From positions 19,646-83,645 of the forward strand of contig WOGZ01000142.1 of NCBI GenBank assembly GCA_009733775.1: a stretch of 64,000 nt of DNA, given 5' to 3'. Source of the stretch: Alectoria sarmentosa (lineage: Eukaryota; Ascomycota; Lecanoromycetes; Lecanorales; Parmeliaceae). The notes beneath the pieces are model-generated. The model had not been told where the DNA came from and ran no database searches. It was given only the letters and a program-made list of their open reading frames with translations. A program made the translations under genes and the position numbers. The stretch's first letter is position 1. Each line of letters opens with the position of its first letter. This document shows, in pieces, positions 1 through 11,700 of this stretch.

Positions 1-1817
1 ATGGTCTTCAGCAATCCAGAACCTGCTGCCGCGGGGATTGGTCATGCGACTATGGTCAGTGGAGTCCCACAATCGCCGCCAGTGGACCTTTTTGATACCG
101 ACTGGCAGGCATCGCTGTCTCCTGTGGACAAATCAGCGCAGCGAGCCGAGAGAGCGCTGAAAGAGGAAGAAGCCTCGCCAATCACCAGATCGGGGCCCTC
201 TGCTTCCAGGAATCGAAATTCTTGGCAGTCCAGGTCGGCCACACTGGGACCAAATGACAGTATTGGGTCTGGTGACTCGAAAATAATCCACAACGTCATT
301 GGCTCTCCAATCATCAATGACGCTTTTAGCCAGATGAAGAAAGAGGTTGACTGGCAAACCATGCTTCACCGCAGTGGACAAGTACCAAGGCTTGTAGCAG
401 TGCAAGGAGAGATTGGAAAGAATGGTGACGTACCAGTCTACCGACATCCTGCGGATGAGTCGCCACCGCTCTTGCCATTTACTCCCGTGGTTCAATACAT
501 TCGGCAGCGGGTCGAGTCAGTGTTGAAGCAATCATTCAACCACGCCCTGATTCAGCTATATCGTCATGGAGAAGACAACATCTCCGAGCACTCTGACAAG
601 GTTTGTTAGTCTTATTTTTGCAAAGATGGACTGAAAGCTAACCGTGACAGACTCTGGATATTGTTCGTAGTACTAGTATTGTCAATGTGAGCATTGGTGC
701 CCAACGAGTCATGACTTTACGTACGAAGAAGTCCCAACACGGTACAGACAGTCCAAGTATGAGGCAAACACAGCGCATCAAGATGCCACACAACTCCATC
801 TTCATTTTAGGCCCTCAAACTAACAAGGAGTGGCTGCATGGGGTTCGAGCAGACAAAAGACCTGCCGTAGAGAAGACGGAGGAGGAAAAAGCCTTTGAGG
901 GTGAGCGTATCTCGATCACCTTCAGGCAGATCGGTACAATCATGAACAAGAAAGAAAAGACGATTTGGGGCTCAGGGGCGAAGAGCAAGTCGAGGCAGAA
1001 AGCTAGCAGGATCCCTACCAAGGACAATGCTCAGATGGAAGCCATGATCAAAGCCTTCGGCAAAGAAAACCACGACACGGATTTCGACTGGGATGCTGAG
1101 TACGGCAGTGGTTTTGACGTCGTCAATCTGGCGAACGAACAAGCCAAGCTCATTCTCTGCAATGACTCAGTTGCGAATCTTCGCGTGCAACTTTTGCTGT
1201 ACGAGAAGTCGGTCTCCTTTGCGGCAACCCAACGAGAGAAATTGCCCTCGCCTGAACCTGAGGACTTCCAGACCAGATTCCATCCTTGGATGCATGGTCT
1301 ATCCAACAGCGAGAATCCTGTTTTTAAGGATGTCACTGAAGATGCCGCAGAAATAGAGGGCGACCTTACTATCATGTTCTATTTGGAGAAACATTATCCT
1401 TTCACAGGTACGGAACAGGCAATGGTGGCGCAACCTGATAGAACCACTGCCCTCATCTATAGTCAGACCGCAAAGGCCAACGAGTTACTGTTTCTCTGGC
1501 GTGAGGTGCGAGATTCCCAGGGTCGTAACTCGCCGCCTACCTACCGGTTCAACCTGGAGCGGCCAATGAAGCCAAACACGTCGCTGCTTGAGGAGTTCCA
1601 CAGCAGCCTTAGGACCTGGGAAACTCTTGCAGGAGCCGCGAAGTATGTCACCGGAGACCTCTGGACGATCATCGATTGCGCCTTTTGGCCTGTGTTGAAT
1701 CACATCATTGGGGAGTGTGAAGAATTGCATCAGGACAGGTACCCGAAGCTACTGGCATATCACCAGCGAGTGATGGAGAGGGGATGCGTCAAAGCAATTC
1801 TCGGCAGTGGGGAATGA
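1..1817 (+). CDS. AlkB-like 2OG-Fe(II) dioxygenase fused to a GST-like C-terminal domain
   Basis: Two exons, 1-600 and 651-1817; the 50-nt intron has a gctaac branch site. Product 588 aa, but the window opens exactly on the ATG, so an upstream exon cannot be excluded. Residues about 110-300 look like an AlkB-family dioxygenase, which oxidatively removes alkyl groups from nucleic acids or proteins using Fe(II) and 2-oxoglutarate. The iron-binding HxD is H197-x-D199, immediately before the splice site; the distal histidine is likely H263 (WLHGV), and an R-x5-R pair (R286, R292) fits the 2-oxoglutarate-binding arginines. Residues about 420-588 are helical and resemble a glutathione S-transferase C-terminal domain, without a clear thioredoxin-fold N-domain. 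The first 100 residues are low complexity. The dioxygenase call is fairly sure; the substrate is unknown and the GST-like assignment is weaker. Confidence 0.8.
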
Positions 1818-2990
1818 GATTGATATCACTAGCAGAGCATTGTTTGTCCTTAGTAATGACCATTTACGAAATCGATGGACCGTCGACACCTTTTCCAAAG
1901 TAAAGCTTACCCTGTCTCACGTACTAGTGGTCATGGAAAGGTGATCATCGAGTCCACAATGGTTATTAGGAAAGTCGAAGTCGCTGGGAAAGACAGAAGC
2001 TGAAGGGTACAGGGAGCACTGGTATTCATCGATCCCTGCATCTCCATCAGATGCTGAAGACACTACCAAGGGGCAAGACCGTGGCTTCCCTCGAGTATTC
2101 GATTTTCAGACCCGAGTTGAACGGTTTACAGAAAGAAAAACATGACCGGATGCACGAGTCTGAGCCGAGAACAAGGAACATGCACATAAAATGGTCGAGA
2201 CGGAACATAACGGAGGCTAGCACTGGAATTTCTGCATTGAGAGCGACATAGGTTTTTCTTGACCCAACGTACATATATTGGCTTGCAAAGTACACGACTG
2301 CAGCTTGATTTGACAAGGGGGGAGGGTATGGAGGGGAAAGGATGGAGCCTTGTTTGGCATGATTTCAGGGGCGCTAGGATGAGAGGGAAAGAAGCAACAC
2401 CAGTACATAACTCATAGCATACAGTACGCACATGGAATATTTCTGAAGATGGTTGGCTCCGTTGTTTTGATGCAGCCCTAGCGATCGTACGGGCAATTTG
2501 ATTTTCGCGTCTTTGCACCGATCCGGTCAGCCTTGCTGAAAGCTATTATAGATAAAGCCGCGTCATCATCCTCCAACAATTTCCAACAATTTCTGCCGAA
2601 GGCATGTTATTCTTCGAGAGGGGCTTCCTAGCGTCCAATCCATCCATAGACGAAAGAAAGCTCTCGTTTGGCGGAGCACGGCGTGATATGTAATGCAAAT
2701 GGTAGCCCGTCTGTATCTGATCTGATCTCCGACTCTGTCCCAAGTGTCACACTCTTGACTCTCCCTAATATGTATGCCTTGACAATCGCCAGAGTCGTTC
2801 TAGCGACCTACTTAAAATAACCGGGGGCCAAGCCTTTCTCTCTTCTCTCAAGCTAGAGTACTGTAACGGTAACTTTCTCTCTCTCTCTCTCTCTCTTCTC
2901 TTCTCTCAAGCCAGAGTACTGTAAATGGTAATACATATCCCTATGTAGAGTACATATCTCCCCAGGTCCAACTTCCACATCGCCTTCACT
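1818..2990. other. Intergenic, no convincing gene
   Basis: This should hold the 3' ends of the convergent AlkB-like and TFB5 genes. Only short overlapping ORFs without recognisable motifs are present. At about 2834-2933 a short direct duplication (two copies of a block reading agagtactgtaa, preceded by CT-rich tracts) surrounds a CT dinucleotide run. Confidence 0.6.
2834..2933. repeat. CT microsatellite inside a short direct duplication
   Basis: A CT run at about 2874-2895 lies between two copies of a roughly 35-nt segment containing tctcaagc(t/c)agagtactgtaa. This looks like slippage or local duplication in intergenic DNA downstream of TFB5. Confidence 0.7.
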
Positions 2991-3492
2991 TCAATCCGAC
3001 GCGCTATCATCCGGCATCTGCTGCGTGTTCGCCAGCTCCTTTTGCAACCAATTGAGCGTCAGCTTTTGTTTTTACTTTTCTTTCTTTCTTTGTTTCTTTC
3101 ATTCATTCATTCTTCTCCTTCCACCTCCCCCCCCCCTCTTCCCATGAACAGCCAAACAAGATAGATAGCCAGCTAGCCAGACAAACCAGACAAACCAGAC
3201 AGGCAAACAACTCACCTCCTCAAGCCTGCTCTTCAACCTCTGCAACTGGCTCTCCTTGATGACGAGCGTCTGGTCGTCGAGGTCTTCGACGATGTAGTCG
3301 TGTTTGTCGTGGTCGATCTTGAGGATGATGGCTTTGATGGAGGGGTCGCATTCGACGAGGACGCCTGGGAAGAGGGAAAGGGCAGGGGGGGCACCGGTTA
3401 GTGGGAGGGGAGGAGAGGAGAGGAGAGGGGAGGAGAGGAGGGGGAGGGGAGGGGAAGGGGAAGGGAGGGTTACCTTTGACTGCTTTGGGCAT
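2991..3492 (-). CDS. TFB5: TFIIH subunit Tfb5 (GTF2H5/TTDA family)
   Basis: Three exons on the minus strand: 3492-3474 (19 nt), 3364-3216 and 3038-2991. Product 71 aa, matching the family length (71-72 aa in yeast and human). The protein starts MPKAVKGVLVECDPS and contains the conserved VECDPSIKAIIL and IVEDLDDQTL blocks. Tfb5 is the small subunit of TFIIH that stabilises and stimulates the Ssl2/XPB translocase in nucleotide excision repair and transcription, acting with Tfb2/p52 in the nucleus. Intron 1 (109 nt) has an actaac branch site. Intron 2 (177 nt) has gctgac just upstream of the chosen acceptor, which is why a slightly earlier in-frame AG was rejected. The reading is easily missed because exon 1 has six codons plus one base. 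Confidence 0.93.
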
Positions 3493-3953
3493 GATTGGAG
3501 GCGTGGTCCGAAGAAGGTTTTTTGTCCTCGGAAGTTTTGGAACTTTTGAAGGATGTGGATTGGATTTCGTAAATGCAAGAGTCTTACATAAGTCAAAGCA
3601 TAAAAAGTAAAATAAGATTGAGTTTTATGCAAGGCAGATGTTGATGCAAGGCCAGCGAAGTCAGCTGATGAACAATTTGGAAAATCCGATGGCTTCCGGA
3701 TGGCTTTTTGTCCACCGCAATTCAATGTTTACCCCCCCTTAAAAGCTTCAATTCTCGAGGCAACTCATAGGCGTCATGGGCCTGCTTATCCTCATCCTAT
3801 TGAACCCGATGTGAAGCCTGCACCATTCCCTCCGTTTCGCTCAATCAATTCCTCTTCTCTCCTCTCTATCCCAACAGCCTCGCGGACTTTGTCCCGGAAG
3901 AATTTACTCCGTCTCAATCACGACTTCGAAACTCCTCTCACTTCCTCACAGCA
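3493..3953. other. Divergent intergenic region
   Basis: Lies between the start of TFB5 (minus) and the start of the PY-motif membrane protein (plus), so it should contain both promoters. CT-rich stretches precede 3954. No other feature was recognised. Confidence 0.5.
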
Positions 3954-4667
3954 ATGGCAAACACCAGGCCTCGATCCTCCCTCTCCCCCTTAACATCCAC
4001 CCTCCTCTCCCCCCTCCTCATCCTCCTCGCAACCCACCCCTCCCGCCTATCCGCCCACCCCCAACAACCACCCAGCACCAGCACCAGCACCACCCCAACC
4101 GCCGTACCCTCCCTGATCAACGACCCCGCCTCCGGCGACACGGCCCCCTCATCCCTCACCCCTCCCGCCGTCTCCCCCTCCTCCGCCACCTCCACGGGCC
4201 TCAGCAGCAACAACAACCACACCACCACCACCACCACCACGAACCCACCCCACGGGATCCTCAACTACTATTTCCTCCTCCTCGCCGTCTTCGTCATCGC
4301 CATGTTCGTCGTATACTGGTCGCTCGCGCGCCGGCGGCGCAAAGCGGCCGCCCAGCTGAGCCGCATGCAGCAGAGCGTGCTGTCCGAGGACGTGAGGAGC
4401 TGGACGCGGCATCGGAGGGCTGCCGGGTATGGGTTCGAGGATGATGAGGAGGGAGGGAGGGCGGCGGCGAGGAGGGGGGAGGAGGGGGAGGGACTGGATG
4501 AGGCGGGGGAGGCACCGCCGGCGTATGTCAAGGAGCCGGATCGGGTGCATTTGGATGGGAGGGGGGGGGAAGGGGTCGAGTTGAGGGGGATGGCGAGGCG
4601 GGCGGAGATGGCCGGGTTGGAGGCGAAGCCGCCGGATTACGAGGAGATGCATCGTCCTACCGGGTGA
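3954..4667 (+). CDS. Single-pass membrane protein with two PY motifs
   Basis: Single exon, 237 aa. Residues 10-33 form a hydrophobic signal-peptide-like segment, 34-100 are Ser/Thr/Pro/Asn-rich (likely O-glycosylated, lumenal or outside), 104-123 are a clear transmembrane helix followed by RRRR at 126-129 (positive-inside), and the rest is a cytosolic charged tail. The tail carries PPAY (188-191) and PPDY (226-229), sequences bound by WW domains of Rsp5/Nedd4 ubiquitin ligases. By analogy with yeast PY adaptors such as Ssh4, Ear1 or Bsd2, it could recruit Rsp5 to membranes, but there is no SPRY domain and no homology I can name. Function unknown; the topology is well supported. Confidence 0.7.
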   Translation: MANTRPRSSLSPLTSTLLSPLLILLATHPSRLSAHPQQPPSTSTSTTPTAVPSLINDPASGDTAPSSLTPPAVSPSSATSTGLSSNNNHTTTTTTTNPPHGILNYYFLLLAVFVIAMFVVYWSLARRRRKAAAQLSRMQQSVLSEDVRSWTRHRRAAGYGFEDDEEGGRAAARRGEEGEGLDEAGEAPPAYVKEPDRVHLDGRGGEGVELRGMARRAEMAGLEAKPPDYEEMHRPTG

Positions 4668-5212
4668 CTAGTGATTCGTTCAACTTTGTTGGGAAAAACA
4701 AGCTCAGCCACCTGTACGTCAAGCTCGTACATCGAAATCACGGCATACCAGCCAGGGTCATGGGGGCACACGGTTCCCTAGGCCGTCATTTGGGGGGACC
4801 TCTAGAATGAAGGCGTGCGAACAATGGATGGCTTTGGGACTTTTGCCTTTTCTCTTCGGATCGGCAGCGATAGGGAGTGTATAGCACAGCGATTGAGAAG
4901 GGAAATGGAAAGTGCAGGGGTCCATAGATGGTGGTGACATGCTTTGTGCATTCGCCTGGGAGGGAGGGAATCCAACTTGGGGATTGAAAAATCAATAGAG
5001 CAAGCAAGCAATCAACCCAACACCATGCCATCTTTTGAACAAGCCAGCTTTTGAGACCAGGAGACTCCAGTATGCATGCACTTAAAATACAATATACAAC
5101 AAGTCCTTCCTCATCGCACGCACCCCTCCCATCCCATCCCCTCATCTTCCCAATCCCTCAACCCTTCCACATCACAGACAGTTTCCAACCCCCCCTCACG
5201 TCCAGTTCCAAT
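4668..5212. other. Intergenic, nothing recognised
   Basis: 3' flanks of the convergent PY-motif gene (plus) and small membrane protein (minus). Short ORFs only. Confidence 0.5.
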
Positions 5213-5679
5213 CTAATCAAAAGCCTTCCCAATACTCTGCCCGAGCCCCCTCTTGCCAAACTCCCTCTTGGCCTCATCGCCCAGCCCGCCCGAAACCTGA
5301 TTGAGTTCGTCGTTGGAAACGATGGGGTTCTGCTTCAGGCGATCCTTTCTGTGCACACACACAACACAACACACGTCAGCCATCATTCATCTTCATCCAC
5401 TGCACTGCACAGCCATCCCCAACCCACAGCCATTTACAGAATAAAGGGGGGACGTAAGGGGAAAAGGAATTGAACGAACAAGAACCCCTCCGCCATCCCC
5501 TCGCCGCTCTTCTCCAACAGCTTCTCCTCGGCCTTGGCTTCCGCTTTGAAGTACTTCTCCATGACGAACTTGATAACGTCGTCGGCGGCGCCGGACAGGT
5601 AGACGGCGCCTGCAGCGGCGGCGAGGAGGGTGAGGATGATGGTGCCGATGAGGAAGGGGCTCGAGGAGGAGGAGGCCAT
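5213..5679 (-). CDS. Small conserved single-pass membrane protein
   Basis: Two exons on the minus strand; exon 2 is 5348-5213 with a cacag acceptor and gctgac branch site. The donor is ambiguous. Ending exon 1 at 5486 (weak GTTCTT donor) gives 109 aa; ending at 5438 (strong GTAAAT donor) gives 125 aa with an extra hydrophobic stretch. Both keep frame. Residues about 9-30 are a transmembrane helix after a Ser-rich start; a Lys/Glu/Ala-rich amphipathic helix follows, then a C-terminal block containing NPIVSNDELNQVSGGLGDEA. The overall pattern resembles small uncharacterised ascomycete membrane proteins, possibly of mitochondria or ER. No enzymatic motif is visible. Coding status is good; function unknown. 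Confidence 0.7.
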
Positions 5680-6617
5680 GTTGGAGATGGAACTGGGAAT
5701 GGGAATGGGGATGTGGGTTGGGTTGAGTTGGGGGGTTGAGAGGTGTTGTGTGTTTTTGAGAGAGGGGGAACGATTGCGGGCTGTTGATTTTTTTGGAGGA
5801 GGTGGAGGATTGTTCGTGGGAGGAGGACGGAGTATTGGAGATTAAATAGGTTTGTTTGTTCGGCGGCTTGTTATACTTATGTCTTATGAGCAAGAGGAAA
5901 AGGGGAAAATTTGCAAGTGTCGTGTGCTTCAAACCGGTTTGTTACGCGCGCGGAGACACGGAGGACTGACGTCGAGAGCTTGGCGGGGATTCTTATCAGG
6001 CTTGGTGGGGGACTTATCTTAGCGTCTTGGCATCAATCAGCCCCCTTTTTCTTGGCCCGGACTCGTCTAACTTTGCTTTGCCTTGGAAACATGATGTAGT
6101 TGCTAGATGCGATGGTATGACGTGGACGCCCTAGAATTAGCAAGTATAGAGGCTGTCACTAGAGCTGCCAGCTATTCTGAGCTTGAGGGTGACCAACTAG
6201 GACCTGATGGCAGAGTGATTGCGGAAATCCAGCCTATGACGGTTTGCGCTGCGGTCTATGTACATAGTCATTGTCGAGCATATCTGTGCTTTGGAGAGGC
6301 GCTGAGGAAGACACCGGTGAAGATGGACGAGAGCGAGACACGGTTGAAGAAGCATGAGGGGAGATTGGTGGCTCCTCCTTGAGAGGATCGTGGCTGCTTT
6401 CTTGTACTGGCCGTTTGACTTCCTCTCCTTGGTTTGTGATGGCTGCTCTTGAGCTCAGCGTCAGCCTTCTGAACGCCTCTTGGGTACGTTCCCGAGTATT
6501 TACCAGTGCCACCGTGCTACGACGACAGGAAGCCTCCGCGCTAAAGTGCATCATCCCGCTAGCTTATGACGTTAGGAGATAAAGGCCTATACAGTGATGA
6601 ATTCCACTGGGAGATGA
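5680..6617. other. Intergenic, one doubtful minus-strand ORF
   Basis: Contains the 5' flank of the small membrane protein and the 3' flank of the HeLo gene. A minus-strand ORF at 6554-6234 (106 aa, Ser/Pro/Arg-rich, no domain) lies downstream of the HeLo gene in the same orientation; it could be a last exon, a separate small gene or chance. Confidence 0.4.
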
Positions 6618-8399
6618 TTAAAACGGCCAGAATGAAGACCGCTTTGGAACCTGGCGCTCCATCGGGTTCGAATCTCTAGTACTCTCTTGAGGGCCTGAAG
6701 CGCTTTCAGCTGCCCTTATATCAAGCTTGTCAACGACCTTGTCCTGGAAAATCATTGGAAAGTCAGCCTCGTCGATGTCTTCGACCAAGTCGTCTCGTAA
6801 ACACGCCAATACAGCCTTGGTATAAGCCGGTCCCATGTGATGCGACAACCTATTCTGAGCGGCGTCTATAAAAAGCTTCTTGGTCTGTGTCGAAGTGAGT
6901 TGCTGGACTTTGGCGGTATCAGTCATCCGTGCACGGTACTGATTGTATATGTTGAGCGCCGTGCACCATAGCCCAATCTCCAGCAAAACGATGCCGAGCG
7001 CATAAATATCGTGAATGCGAGAGAAATCTTGTTTTGGCGGATTGCGATCTGGATGGCAATAGAGGGAGATTTCGAGGTCGTCGATCGGGGCTCGAACAGT
7101 CTCCCCTTTCTCGTGGCGAGAATACTCAAAATTTGCCAAGTACGGCGACTTGACCATTGTTTCTTTCTCGTCCTCGAGCTTTGAAAATATTATGATAGAC
7201 TGGCTTCGGATACTTTTGTGTACCCATTTGGCCGAGTGGAAGGCTGCGAGTGTCTTGGTAATCGTTTGGGCCATGTGGAAGCGGTCTGGAAGAGAGAGTT
7301 GAGCGGTAACAGAACTCATACTGATAATTGCGTGTAGTGATGTTGGTGCAGAGCGGTGGACATGATCAGGGAACGTAAATATGAAGGCATATCGCCTTTT
7401 CTCTGGTTGGTCGACATAGCCTTTGAAAGATAATGTTCGCAGGTCGTGTTTCCCAGACAAAGACAAGAGACTTGCTAATTGATCGATCGGGTCTCCCGCA
7501 CTTTCTTTGCGGATCAGCGCGTTCGGATCCTTTGCCTTGTACTCGACCAGAATTTTGGTCTTGCTTTGGGTATCTTTTGCATGGAGTCTCGCCAAGCCCA
7601 ACACCGATCCTTCAGGCAGTTGCGATGGGGCTTCTAGAGAGCTAGGTTCCAGCTTAAGATTTGTCTGCCGGAATGCTGGGTCTAGCATTAGCTGCCAAAG
7701 GTTGGCATGAGATTCTAGTCCAAGATTCTTCGCGTTCTCGTTCCTTGCTAGAGCTTCGAGGGCGGAAGGTCGCTGGTGCTTATTCTTCAGCGAGAACGCA
7801 ATGCTTAGCGGTAAGAGATCCTTGAGCTTGCCCATCCATTTCTGATAACTCGCCAGTATATCCTCGTACTTTTGACGGTCTAGTAAAGCCCATCGCCAGG
7901 ACTTCAGATTGTAGATTGACTTGCCCTTCTTCGTCGGCGACAGCGGCTTGTCGTCGAAGGCTTTGAAGTCCATGAATCGTGAAGTGGCGATCTGTGAGTT
8001 CTCATAGGGAGATTCATTCTGGTATTCCGGGTCTTCATATTTAGCAATTTTGGCAAAAGCGGCGCTTTTTTCCTGAAGACGCTGGAGGATCGCTTGAATC
8101 TGCTTAAGCCAACGCTAGTAGATGTCCTTGTCAGCCAAGAGCCGTCGCCAGCTGAAGTGGAACCTATTCACCTTGTCAAGCTCTGCGTCTCCCATAATGC
8201 CACCGCTGGTGAGATAGAGCCTGCCAAAGCTGTCGAGGTAGAGTATCTCACTCATGAATTCGACCTGCAAATCCTCTTGTTCTGATTCGCTCTTCTTGAC
8301 ATGGTCGATGGTACGGTAGATAAAACGCGCTACCACATATACCTCTCGGAAAGTTGATGCGACTGTAGCCGCCAGGCTGATGGCGGTCACTGGATCCAT
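6618..8399 (-). CDS. HeLo-domain protein with degenerate protein-kinase domain
   Basis: Two exons, 8399-8172 and 8114-6618, with a 57-nt intron (GTGAAT donor, gctgac branch, ctactag acceptor). Product 574 aa. The chosen start MDPVTAISLAATVAST is the typical beginning of HeLo (prion-inhibition and propagation) domains; an in-frame upstream Met adds only low-complexity residues. The HeLo domain covers about 1-220 and is the membrane-targeting, cell-death-type module of HET-S and related proteins. Residues about 260-520 follow a protein-kinase fold but lack catalysis: the HRD loop reads HKSIRSQSI (375-383), the DFG position reads ANFEYS, while the alpha-F-like DIYALGIVLLEIG (445-457) is kept. 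It is therefore probably a pseudokinase sensing a ligand or scaffold. It is transcribed divergently from the kinase-CAX gene. Domain calls are strong; a role in allorecognition or defence is inference. Confidence 0.85.
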
Positions 8400-8791
8400 A
8401 GCCGCTGGAGGTTCAGCGTTGGATATGTTTTCTGGCACTGGAAAGCCTGATCGTCGCAGCAGACATGAAAGACGTCCTGCCTGGGAGCCTCGTCGACGAT
8501 GGAGGGGTCGAGATCCCACTCTTTAGCCGCGGTATTGAGCCGAAGGCTGAAGCTGAAGAGGTGCATGAAAGCGTGGGGGCCAAGTGCAGCTGCACGACAG
8601 TCATCCTTTTAATTTGTGTGAAGGATTCTCTCCACCGCAAATACATTTGGATCATCTTTAACTGCTTGCTAGAATCGAGTACTCAAGCTTCTGATCTTGG
8701 CAGCACCAATTCGCGAAAATCATTGAGACGCTGATGAACTAAGATTCCAACCCTAATCCCCCATCCCTCCCCCCCTAAAGCCCCCCAGAAG
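8400..8791. promoter_or_regulatory. Shared divergent promoter region
   Basis: 392 bp separate the start codons of the HeLo-pseudokinase (minus) and kinase-CAX (plus) genes, so both promoters must lie here. A C-rich tract (about 8758-8790) precedes the plus-strand start. No defined operator can be named. Confidence 0.5.
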
Positions 8792-11700
8792 ATGAGCGAG
8801 GCGCCTATTTTGACGTCGAGACAAACAAGGTTCAAGTCCTTACAACCACTCCGAAATAAATCTCCTGACTCAACCATTGGCCATCTATTCCCCAACTCTT
8901 CAATTCGTAATCGTCCTTTCACTTTGCAAGGCGGAAGTGCTCTCAGGAATTACAACTCCTTCGCACTGTCAGATAGTTCCAGCGCAACAAAAGCGTCACG
9001 CCAGGTCTTGCACAGCCTTCTCGAGACACTCAGGGACAGCAAGATCCCCGGGCCTCGACTAATCAGACTTCAAGAAGAGTTCAACAATCCAATCGGCCAT
9101 GGCGCCCAGTGCGATGTCTTTGCAGCTTCTGACGATTTTGAAACCTTGCTCGAGGCGAGACCAAGGGATCCTCTTGACACGCACATAGCGAGAACCCTAT
9201 TGGCATGCAAGTTTGTTGCTATCAAAAGGACCAAGGCTGTTGATGATAATGGGGAATCCGAGGGCTCGAGCAGTGGTAGAAACACAACTAGAGGACTTCG
9301 GGATCAATTTGAGTTTGCGCAAAGGGACATCATGACTCTTTGTAAGGAACCCTTTCGGAGACATCCCAACATCGTCAAATTACTCGCCTGGGGACTTTGT
9401 CTCGACACGTTAGAAGATCCAAAGGGAGACGCTCCACGAATTCCGCTACTTGTGCTCGAGCGGGCCAACGGAAATCTCGGCGAATATCTACAGAATGAGA
9501 TAGACTACGAAAGTGACCATAGGGCCTTTGCCACAGAACAATGTAAACTGTGTCTTGACATTGGAAGGGGCCTAGAAGCTATTCACAAGATGAACATGAC
9601 TCATGGTGATCTCAAACCAAGCAACATCCTAATTTTCCAATCAAGCTCGTCGAAATATGGGGCTACCGCTAAGCTCTGCGATTTCGGAACAGCAATTGAA
9701 GAAAAAAAGGGCGAAGATATCTTCACCGATTACTCGGGTACTCATGGATGGATACCTCCAGAGTCAGGCGATGCATTACGTTCTTCATCTCTAGTCCTCT
9801 GTGACGTCTTTGCTTATGGACTGGTCGTTTGGTGCGTCGCCACTCTCGACTGGAAGTCTCCTATCGAGGGTTTGACACCTGGAAGTCTCAGGGAACGTCA
9901 TTTGTACCATCGAGCATTTGACAGCATCCCAAGTGTCGGTATATTGCGGAGTGGACAGGACACGAACCGTATCCTCCGCGTCTTGCGGGGATCCCTGGAT
10001 GTGCAGCCGCTACTCCGCGAGCGGCAACCTTGGAGATACCTGGACAGGACGCAATATCCGCTTATTGCCGCTGCCGCTGACCCTATAGAAGGTTCAACAT
10101 CCCTGTTGGCATTCAATTTTCTTATGCAAGCTATGGAATGGGTGGGTGCAGCCTCCAAAAACGTTGGTGTTAAGATTCAAGCCTCCTGGATCCCCTTGCT
10201 CTCAAGCTGTTGGTACATTTGTAGTATTTGTTTTCTCTATCTTCGATGGCTCCTTTTATGGGCTGTGAACCGATTTTCGATTTGGGGCAAGACTGTCGCT
10301 CAATTAGTGCCCTCAAAGACTATATTTCCACGGCAAAAAACATATGAGCTGACGATGGACGAGTATGCCGAGAGCCTCCGAAAAGGACAGTCTGGCGAAG
10401 ATCCTGACGGCTTGAATACCATAGACGATACTCTCAGCTCCACTTGTGACATTGGTGGCATCCAGAGACGCCTAAAAAATGAGATGTCATTAATCTTCCG
10501 ATACAGAAATCACACCCTCTTAAATACTCCTAGAAGTGAACATTTTGAGAACATTGTGTATGCACTAGCGCGTTTGAGGAGCAGATTTTCATTAGAAATA
10601 TGGGATTCTCGAACAGCAGGTCCGACCGAGCCCTTCTCTGGTCCCCAAATACCGGCAAAAAATACTATCCAAAGCCACGAACACAGTATGCTCAACCCTA
10701 ATATCGTGGTACTGGCGCTCGAATTGAATCTGGACATACACACATTAGCTTGGCTCTGTCGAGGCCCGATTGGAAGGCGTGAGATCCTCAATACCGAGAA
10801 AAACATTCTGTGGCGATCGACCTATGAAACGACAGACAGTCCCGTTATGAAAGCCGGCCGTATTCACCGAATCGCCCTTCTCCTTCAAATGGGCGCAAAT
10901 GTAGAAGACCGTGTCTCCGATGCCGCTCCAACCACAGCCTTTGGCAAAATTCTTCTTAACATTGTCACAGAAGATTTACAGGAATCTGAGCGAGTTGAGA
11001 TGACCATGCTTGTCTGCCGGCACTTCAGACGCGCTGCTATGCGTTCAGGTAGCCCTCATTCCCGATACTTCTTCACTGGTGAGCTTCCAGACGAAGGTGA
11101 TCTTGACGAAGACGGTGCTTTCTTCACCACAGCGCTCCACGAGGCTATATTAGCACATAGTTATCTTGCTGTGCAATACATACTGTCCTTGCACTTCCCT
11201 ATCTATGTCCAAAATCGGCAGGGACAGATACCTTTCCAACTCGCTGAGTCTATGGCCAGGTCTGGAGTCGATGGCGATGATCAGCTCTCAAAAGAATTCA
11301 GAACCAAACTTAGTGGGGAAAGTAGCTCAATACTTGACATAATGAAACATACTGCTTCAACTGATACCGATAGATGGAACCTCCCTTTTGGTTGGACTGC
11401 CAAAGGCTTGTCATCTGGGAGATACGTCTACGAGGAGCTCCATACTCATTCGGTAACATTTAAAGCTCCGAAGTTCAGTCTTTGGCAGGAACGACGTCTG
11501 ACTCTTGGCTTCAAACAGCTATCATCTATGGGTCAGAGCTTTCTCATCGATCTTGTTAGATTTATGGTATCAGATACAGAAGCGTTTGATGAAGGCTCTT
11601 CCGGAAAAAGGTTGACATTTGACGATTCTTGGTTTCGGTTAGATATTCGGAACACAAAAGTGGGGAAGACAGATTCTCCAATCCTGGTCAAAGCCAAGGT

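Noticed and set aside
3099..3725. 208-aa minus ORF overlapping TFB5
   Set aside because: It reads through both TFB5 introns; the spliced 71-aa protein matches the family in length and motifs.
4149..4652. 167-aa Pro/Arg-rich minus ORF
   Set aside because: Antisense shadow of the PY-motif membrane protein, with low complexity.
6655..6680. gggttcgaatc, a tRNA T-loop-like sequence
   Set aside because: It lies inside the HeLo-pseudokinase coding exon and no cloverleaf can be formed around it.
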